Assembly (NCBI GenBank): GCA_045536025.1
Contig: JAZSMT010000010.1
Coordinates: forward strand, 81,634 to 145,633
Reading direction: 5' to 3'
Length of the DNA: 64,000 nucleotides
DNA from: HGM11412 sp045536025
Lineage (GTDB): Bacteria > Bacillota > Clostridia > Christensenellales > Borkfalkiaceae
The notes below the pieces were generated by a model. The model was not told where the DNA came from. It saw only the letters and a program-made list of their open reading frames with translations, and did no database searches. Positions 58,731 through 64,000 of the stretch are shown piece by piece. Both the position numbers and the translations under genes were made by a program. The first letter of the stretch is position 1; each line of letters opens with the position of its first letter.

Positions 58731-59595
58731 TGTCGTTTCCCTTTACCATCGTACCTGCGCCTTCGTTGGTAAGTATTTCCATTAAAATAGAGTGGGGGAC
58801 GCGCCCATCCATAATAACAACGTTTTTAACGCCGTGCGAAATTGCGTCTATACAACAATCAATCTTAGGTATCATACCGCCCGATATTACGCCTTGCTTT
58901 TTAAGCTCTTCAGCCTCTTCAATGGTAACGTGAGGAATAAGCGTCGAGGGGTCGTCTTTATCCTTTAAAAGCCCTGCAATATCAGTCATCATAATAAGTC
59001 TTTCAGCACCCAACGCACCTGCAATACGCGCAGCGGCGGTGTCGCCGTTTATGTTGTAAACGTTACCCTCGTTATCACTTGCAACTGTTGAAATTACGGG
59101 TATATAGCCCTTTCCTAAAAGGTCTTCAATAGGGGTAATGTTAACTTCGGTTATTTTGCCCACGAAACCGAGCTTGGGATTTTTAACGGTAGCCTTTATA
59201 AGTCCGCCGTCAATGCCCGATATGCCCATAGCGTTACCGCCTTTACTTTCAAGGTGGGAAACGAGTGATTTGTTTACTTTGCCTGCAAGCACCATTTGAA
59301 CGATATCTACCGTTTCTTTATCGGTAACCCTAAGCCCGTCAACGAACTCAGGAGCTTTGCCAAGCTTAGCCATCAACTCGGAAATTTCAGGACCACCACC
59401 GTGAACTAGAACGACTTTAACGCCGATAAGCCATAAAAGAACGATATCTTCCATAACTTGCTCTTTAAGGTATTCGTTTACCATAGCGTTTCCGCCGTAT
59501 TTTATAACTACCGTTTTGCCGTTGTAGCGTTTAATATAGGGTAGTGCTTGAGTTAATACTTCCGCGCGTTGCGCGTTTGAAAAATGTTTATCCAT
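58723..59595 (-). CDS. argB: Acetylglutamate kinase, probably arginine-sensitive
   Basis: Phosphorylates N-acetylglutamate. The 290 residues contain VVIKYGGNAM, VLVHGGGPEI and the ATP-site MTDIAGLLKDKDD. An N-terminal helix (AEVLTQALPYIKRYNGK) and the C-terminal ILMEILTNEGAGTMV resemble the hexameric, arginine-inhibited type, which suits a cyclic pathway that uses ArgJ. It starts 43 bases after argJ and overlaps argD. Confidence 0.95.
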   Translation of the reverse strand: MDKHFSNAQRAEVLTQALPYIKRYNGKTVVIKYGGNAMVNEYLKEQVMEDIVLLWLIGVKVVLVHGGGPEISELMAKLGKAPEFVDGLRVTDKETVDIVQMVLAGKVNKSLVSHLESKGGNAMGISGIDGGLIKATVKNPKLGFVGKITEVNITPIEDLLGKGYIPVISTVASDNEGNVYNINGDTAAARIAGALGAERLIMMTDIAGLLKDKDDPSTLIPHVTIEEAEELKKQGVISGGMIPKIDCCIDAISHGVKNVVIMDGRVPHSILMEILTNEGAGTMVKGNDND

Positions 59596-59638
59596 ATTAG
59601 GTTCGATAATCTCCGTTAATTTTCACGTAATCGTAAGT

Positions 59639-60811
59639 TTAATCACAACCCCAAGCGGTAGAAGAGAACTCACCGCCACCTAGGTTAATAATAATGTCAA
59701 TTTCGTTTTCAAGTAAAATTTCTTTAGCCTTTTCTTCGCTAAAATCTACACCGCTACCGTCTTTGCACACTTGAATTTCGCCTTTACTTGACTTAAAGTA
59801 AACGTCAATTTTATCTACGTCTACCTCAGCGCCACTATAGCCGATAGCACACAAAACTCTTCCCCAGTTAGCGTCAGCGCCAAACATTGCCGCTTTTGTA
59901 AGGCTTGAGCATATTACGCTTTTAGCAACCGTTTTAGCGATTTCAAGCGATTTTGCGCCAGATACCGAACACTCTAAAAGCTTGGTTGCGCCCTCGCCGT
60001 CGCTGGCAATTTTTCTACAAAGAGTGATGTTTACCGTGTTAAGCGCTTTCATAAACGCGTTAAAGTCCTCGCCCTCTGATGTGATTTTATCATTACCTGC
60101 CATACCGTTAGCAAGAACGGTTACCATATCGTTAGTCGACGTATCGCCGTCGATTGAAATCATATTAAAGGTGTTTTGAATATCGGTTGAGAGTGCTTTT
60201 TTAAGCATTTCGGGCGAGATATTACAATCGGTAGTAATGAATACGAGCATTGTTGCCATATTCGGGTGTATCATACCACTACCTTTAGCTATACCGCCGA
60301 TTTTGCAAATCTTACCACCAACGGTAAACTCTACGGCAATTTCTTTTTTAACAACGTCCGTCGTCATAATAGCCTCGGCAGCGTATTCGCCACCGTTTGA
60401 CGATAAACCCTCAACGAGTGCGGGAATACCCATTTTTATAGGTTCGATATCAAGCGGTTGACCGATAACGCCCGTTGACGCTATTATGATATCGTTTTTA
60501 TTAACACCTAACTCCTTAGAAAGAATAGAAGAAGTAAGCTCGGCAATTTCAACGCCGTTTGCGTTACACGTGTTAGCGTTACCGCTGTTGCAAATAATTG
60601 CTTGAGCGTAGCCGTTTTCGATATGGTCTTTGGTAACCTTAAGTGGAGCGCCTTTTACGAGGTTAGTGGTGTATACCGCCGCCGCCGAACAAATAGTATC
60701 GCTATAAATAAGAGCTAAATCGCGCTTGGTGCGATTTTTTCTTATACCGCAATGTATTCCGTTTGCTTTAAATCCTTTAGCGGCGCAAATACCGCCAGAT
60801 ATAATCTTCAT
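59639..60811 (-). CDS. argJ: Glutamate N-acetyltransferase (ArgJ)
   Basis: Moves the acetyl group from acetylornithine to glutamate, closing the arginine cycle. The 390-residue precursor cuts itself before the threonine in GMIHPNMATMLVF, and that threonine becomes the nucleophile; other motifs are NSGNANTCNANG and DGDTSTNDMV. It may also use acetyl-CoA (bifunctional), which sequence alone does not settle. GGAG precedes ATG 60811. It starts one base after argC. Confidence 0.95.
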   Translation of the reverse strand: MKIISGGICAAKGFKANGIHCGIRKNRTKRDLALIYSDTICSAAAVYTTNLVKGAPLKVTKDHIENGYAQAIICNSGNANTCNANGVEIAELTSSILSKELGVNKNDIIIASTGVIGQPLDIEPIKMGIPALVEGLSSNGGEYAAEAIMTTDVVKKEIAVEFTVGGKICKIGGIAKGSGMIHPNMATMLVFITTDCNISPEMLKKALSTDIQNTFNMISIDGDTSTNDMVTVLANGMAGNDKITSEGEDFNAFMKALNTVNITLCRKIASDGEGATKLLECSVSGAKSLEIAKTVAKSVICSSLTKAAMFGADANWGRVLCAIGYSGAEVDVDKIDVYFKSSKGEIQVCKDGSGVDFSEEKAKEILLENEIDIIINLGGGEFSSTAWGCD

Positions 60812-60812
60812 T

Positions 60813-61739
60813 TTATTCTCCTAAATTAAGTCCGTAAGTTTCATCTAAACCTAGCGCTACGTTCATATTTTGAACGGCCGCGCCCGACGCACCCTTTCCA
60901 AGATTGTCAAACCTTGAAATAAGCGTTATTCTATCACTGTTACCAAATATTGAAATTTGCATATCGTCGCGCCCAGAAAGTGAGTTTGACGTAACGAAAC
61001 CGTTTTCGTTTTCTTCGGTGTAATAAACGACTTTACCAGTGTAAAGTTGCTTGTAAATTTCCTTTACCTCTTCAACCGAGCATTTTAAATCGTTAGTAAA
61101 AAGGGGAACGGTTACTTGCATACCGCAAGCGTAATTTGAAACGATAGGCATAAACACGGGCGCGTATTCAAGCCCACACACCTTTTGAATTTCAGGTAAG
61201 TGCTTATGCGATTGCGAAAGGGCGTAAAGCCTTGGCGCATCAAACGCGGTAGGTCTATTATCGTTTTCATACTCGGCTATCATTTTCTTTCCGCCACCCG
61301 AATAACCGGTTAAAGAGTATGCTGAAAGCTTAATGTCGTTTTTTAATGCCCCCGCGCTAATTAGTGGCTCGATAAGCGATATAAATCCACTTGCGTGACA
61401 GCCTGGGTTGGCTATCATTTTACAGTTTTGAATTTTTTCGCGGTAGCCGTTAAGCTCGGGGAAACCGTATGCAAAATTATCGCTCGTTCTATGTGCGGTA
61501 GACGTGTCTATAACTATCGTGTTTTTATTTTCAACGAGTGACACCGACTCTCTCGCCGCATCGTCAGGCAAGCATAAAAAGCACACGTCAGCCGAGTTTA
61601 TTGCCTCTTTTCTTGAAGATGCGTCTTTTCTAAACTCGTCGGGAAGAGTTATAAGAGAGATATCTTCGCGAATAGATAGCCTATCAAATATCTTAAGACC
61701 GGTAGTTCCTGCGCTACCGTCTATAAAAACTTTAATCAT
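60813..61739 (-). CDS. argC: N-acetyl-gamma-glutamyl-phosphate reductase, short (type 2)
   Basis: Reduces N-acetylglutamyl phosphate to the semialdehyde with NADPH. At 308 residues it is the short class 2 form, not the common form of about 345. FIDGSAGTTGLKIFDRL binds the cofactor, NPGCHASG holds the catalytic cysteine, and a histidine lies in SQSHKHLPE. AAGGAATT precedes ATG 61739; it overlaps argH by eight bases. Confidence 0.94.
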   Translation of the reverse strand: MIKVFIDGSAGTTGLKIFDRLSIREDISLITLPDEFRKDASSRKEAINSADVCFLCLPDDAARESVSLVENKNTIVIDTSTAHRTSDNFAYGFPELNGYREKIQNCKMIANPGCHASGFISLIEPLISAGALKNDIKLSAYSLTGYSGGGKKMIAEYENDNRPTAFDAPRLYALSQSHKHLPEIQKVCGLEYAPVFMPIVSNYACGMQVTVPLFTNDLKCSVEEVKEIYKQLYTGKVVYYTEENENGFVTSNSLSGRDDMQISIFGNSDRITLISRFDNLGKGASGAAVQNMNVALGLDETYGLNLGE

Positions 61740-63108
61740 TTATAAATTCCTTTACGTATTCAATTTGTTCTTTAACCGACTTAACACTCGTACCGCCTTT
61801 TGATATGCGCTTTTCAACGCAAGTTAAAAGGTCGATTTCATTATATAAATCATTATCGAATAAATCGCTGTGTTTTTTATATTCTTGTAAACTAAGCTTT
61901 TCAAGAACTGTGTTTTTGTCAATACACTCTGATACTATCGCGCCTGAAATTTTATACGCCGACCTAAACGGCATACCTTTTTTAACTAAGTAATCGGCAA
62001 GGTCGGTAGCGTTTATAAAGCCCTTTTGCGCTGCAAGCATCATATTTTCAGGAATTGCTTTCATTTTTTCAAGCATAGGCGCTAAAACTTCAAGGCAAGC
62101 CTTAACCGTATCGCAAGCGTCAAACAAGCACTCTTTATCCTCTTGCATATCTTTATTGTAGGCAAGGGGTAAACCTTTTAAGGTGGTAAGTAGTGCGGTT
62201 AAATCGCCGTACACGCGCCCAGTTTTACCGCGAATAAGCTCAGCCATGTCGGGGTTTTTCTTTTGAGGCATAATTGACGAGCCAGTCGTAAAGTCGTTAG
62301 AAAGTTCAATAAACTTAAACTCCCAGCTCGACCAAAGTATAAGTTCTTCAGAAAGCCTTGATAAATGCATCATAAGCGCAGAGCAAGCGTAGATAAAATC
62401 AAGCGCAAAATCTCTATCCGAAACACCGTCTAAGCTGTTTTTGCAAACCTTTGAAAAGTTAAGCGTTTCCGCCTCGAAATCACGGTCGGTATTATAAGTC
62501 GTTCCGGCTAAAGCGCAACTGCCTATCGGCGAAACGTCAGCCGACTTATAGGCGTTATTAAACCTTTCAATATCTCTAAGTAGCATCATTGCGTAAGCCA
62601 TTAAGTGATGCCCAAAGGTTATAGGTTGAGCGCGTTGAAGGTGGGTATATCCCGGCATAATAGTAGCCGAGTGCTTTTCCGCTTGTAAAACAAGCGAGTT
62701 TAAAACGCTTTTAATAAGATGGGTAATCTCGCTAGCGCGGTTTTTACAATACATTCTAAAATCAAGCGCAACTTGGTCGTTACGACTGCGCGCGGTGTGA
62801 AGTTTTTTACCCGTGTCGCCAACTCTTTCGGTAAGTATTTGCTCAACGAACATATGAATATCTTCAGCGGTTAAATCAATTTTGAGTTTACCGCTTTCAA
62901 GGTCTTCAAGTATACTTGATAGTCCGTCTACCAAAATATTTTTTTCATTTTCAGTAATGATGCCTTGCTTTGCAAGCATCACTGCGTGAGCGATACTACC
63001 TTGAATATCTTCTTTATACATTTTACTATCGAAAGATATTGATGAATTAAAATCGTCCGCTATCTTACTGGTAACGCCGTCGGTGCGCCCCGTCCACATC
63101 TTAGCCAT
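61732..63108 (-). CDS. argH: Argininosuccinate lyase
   Basis: Splits argininosuccinate to arginine and fumarate. The 458 residues include KMWTGRTDGVTSKIADDFNS, ARSRNDQVALDFRMYCK, GYTHLQRAQPITFGHHL and the superfamily signature GSSIMPQKKNPDMAELIRGK. GAAGG precedes ATG 63108. It is the first gene of a run argH-argC-argJ-argB-argD-argF; argG lies 217 bases upstream behind a hairpin. Confidence 0.96.
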   Translation of the reverse strand: MAKMWTGRTDGVTSKIADDFNSSISFDSKMYKEDIQGSIAHAVMLAKQGIITENEKNILVDGLSSILEDLESGKLKIDLTAEDIHMFVEQILTERVGDTGKKLHTARSRNDQVALDFRMYCKNRASEITHLIKSVLNSLVLQAEKHSATIMPGYTHLQRAQPITFGHHLMAYAMMLLRDIERFNNAYKSADVSPIGSCALAGTTYNTDRDFEAETLNFSKVCKNSLDGVSDRDFALDFIYACSALMMHLSRLSEELILWSSWEFKFIELSNDFTTGSSIMPQKKNPDMAELIRGKTGRVYGDLTALLTTLKGLPLAYNKDMQEDKECLFDACDTVKACLEVLAPMLEKMKAIPENMMLAAQKGFINATDLADYLVKKGMPFRSAYKISGAIVSECIDKNTVLEKLSLQEYKKHSDLFDNDLYNEIDLLTCVEKRISKGGTSVKSVKEQIEYVKEFIND

Positions 63109-63289
63109 AGTTTTTCCTTCGTCTATACTTCAATATTATTTCGTTTTTTGACGGCAAAACCCTCACAAAGCACGCGTCTTTATTGTGTTTTACTCGCCAA
63201 ACCTCTAACGCTAAACGAAATTCTATTTTTAGTACAGACTGTTATTTTTTTAATAAATAAAAATTTTTGCTTTATATAAAAGCACAATT

Positions 63290-63311
63290 CCTGTCTAATC
63301 ACTTAGACAGG
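63290..63311 (-). terminator. Hairpin after argG, weak terminator
   Basis: CCTGTCTAA and TTAGACAGG, nine pairs with a four-base loop. The following T tract on the minus strand is poor, so read-through into argH is possible. The rest of 63109-63289 is AT-rich with no clear promoter. Confidence 0.55.
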
Positions 63312-63325
63312 AGTTGTTGTATATT

Positions 63326-64000
63326 TTACTTTTTGTTAAGTTTGCCTTGATTAACCATTGCTTGAACCTTAATGGGAAGTCCAAAAAGTTCAATAAAGCC
63401 ACCAGCGTCTGCTTGGTTATAATCGCTTTCGCCAAACGTAGCTATTTCTTCGCTGTAAAGTGAGTAATCACTCCAAGCACCAGCGTTAATCATATTGCCT
63501 TTGTAAAGTTTAAGTCTAACTTTACCGGTAACCGTTTCTTGAGTTTTATCAACGAAAGCAGACAAAGCTTCTCTAAGCGGAGTAAACCATTGACCGTTAT
63601 ATACGAGTTCGCCAAACGTAATAGCAAGTTTTTGCTTTTCGTGCATAGTATACTTGTCAAGACATAACGTTTCAAGCACGCTGTGAGCCTTGTAAAGAAT
63701 TGCACCACCCGGGGTTTCGTAAACGCCACGGCATTTCATACCAACAAGTCTGTTTTCAACGATATCAAGTATACCGATACCGTTTTTACCACCAAGCTCG
63801 TTAAGCTTTAAGATAATGTTTTTAGCGCTCATCTTTTCGCCGTCAATAGCAACGGGAATACCCTTTTCAAAATCAAGTTCAACGTAAGTAGGAACGTCTG
63901 GCGCGTCAATAGGGGATACGCTCATTTCAAGGAAACCTTTCTTTTCGTAAGTTGGTTCGTTACCCGTATCTTCAAGGTCTAAACCTTCGTGTGATAAGTG
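63326..64000 (-). CDS. argG: Argininosuccinate synthase, 5' end outside window
   Basis: Condenses citrulline and aspartate with ATP. Only the last 224 residues are in the window; the frame stays open to base 64000 (HLSHEGLDLEDTGNEPTYEK, then GFLEMSVSP), so an internal ATG at 63925 is not the real start. Seen motifs are GIGILDIVENRLVGMKCRGVYE and the synthase C-terminus GESDYNQADAGGFIELFGLP. It is upstream of argH in the same direction, and may be transcribed separately. Confidence 0.95.
   Translation of the reverse strand, partial: HLSHEGLDLEDTGNEPTYEKKGFLEMSVSPIDAPDVPTYVELDFEKGIPVAIDGEKMSAKNIILKLNELGGKNGIGILDIVENRLVGMKCRGVYETPGGAILYKAHSVLETLCLDKYTMHEKQKLAITFGELVYNGQWFTPLREALSAFVDKTQETVTGKVRLKLYKGNMINAGAWSDYSLYSEEIATFGESDYNQADAGGFIELFGLPIKVQAMVNQGKLNKK

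Noticed and set aside
63120..63230. A minus-strand copy of the intergenic repeat upstream of argH
   Set aside because: Only short matches (CACAAAG, CTCTAACGC) and no five-A loop hairpin; likely chance.
63925..64000. argG starting at the internal ATG 63925
   Set aside because: The frame continues upstream to the window edge with conserved argininosuccinate synthase residues, so the gene is cut by the window.

Overview
The window reads as a compact, low-GC chromosome segment of an anaerobic Gram-positive bacterium, most likely an uncultivated member of the Clostridia. Supporting this are Firmicutes-type gene orders (tmk-holB-ricT-trmN6-rsmI, mrnC-rlmB-sigma, dnaX-ybaB-recR), sporulation or germination genes (spoIIID, a cwlD-like amidase), a 2[4Fe-4S] ferredoxin, a Re-type citrate synthase, a type III glutamine synthetase, strong AAGGAG ribosome-binding sites and consensus sigma-A promoters. 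I see no prophage, transposase, CRISPR array, rRNA or tRNA. Genes are tightly packed; the only gene-free stretch over 300 bases is 6459-6827.

Layout. 1-3531: glycerate kinase (cut by the left edge), a LarA-family nickel racemase, a small P-loop kinase and an ECF S-component. 3696-10356: a MacB-like ABC transporter and two unrecognised envelope proteins with internal duplications. 10432-16029: greA, an unknown membrane-anchored protein, tmk, holB, ricT, a ferredoxin, trmN6 and rsmI. 16053-20093 (minus): a zinc-ribbon membrane protein, guaA without its amidotransferase domain, guaB and a small membrane protein. 20232-27771: lipoprotein, EF-G paralogue, PfkB kinase, HD protein, YihY protein, the ACT/DUF711 pair, spoIIID. 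27869-33031: Re-citrate synthase, GntR regulator, aconitase and NADP-isocitrate dehydrogenase, an operon making 2-oxoglutarate. 33082-37689 (minus): serA, serC and glnN. 37840-43583: cwlD, mrnC, rlmB, sigma factor, dnaX, ybaB, recR, rsuA. 43766-47474 (minus): Dabb protein, a 52-residue protein, mnmG, dnaA; recF runs divergently. 48677-53339 (minus): malQ, hydrolase, ZIP transporter, rpe, SIS isomerase. 53519-56496: YjbQ protein, cation exchanger, a divergent XRE/TM2 control region. 56567-64000 (minus): argF, argD, argB, argJ, argC, argH and the 3' part of argG.

The metabolic genes form a theme: citrate to 2-oxoglutarate, ammonia capture by GlnN, and glutamate to arginine, with serine synthesis alongside.

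The most unusual signal is a family of about 120-base intergenic repeats (6478-6655, 20884-20955, 27312-27430, 54143-54260, 55313-55433). All lie in one orientation, 3' of plus-strand genes and ahead of an intrinsic terminator. They keep a hairpin with a five-A loop and show paired base changes between copies, which suggests a structured RNA. Other leads are a four-hairpin serC leader, a GntR-type palindrome on the citrate-operon promoter, and paired palindromes between the XRE and TM2 genes.
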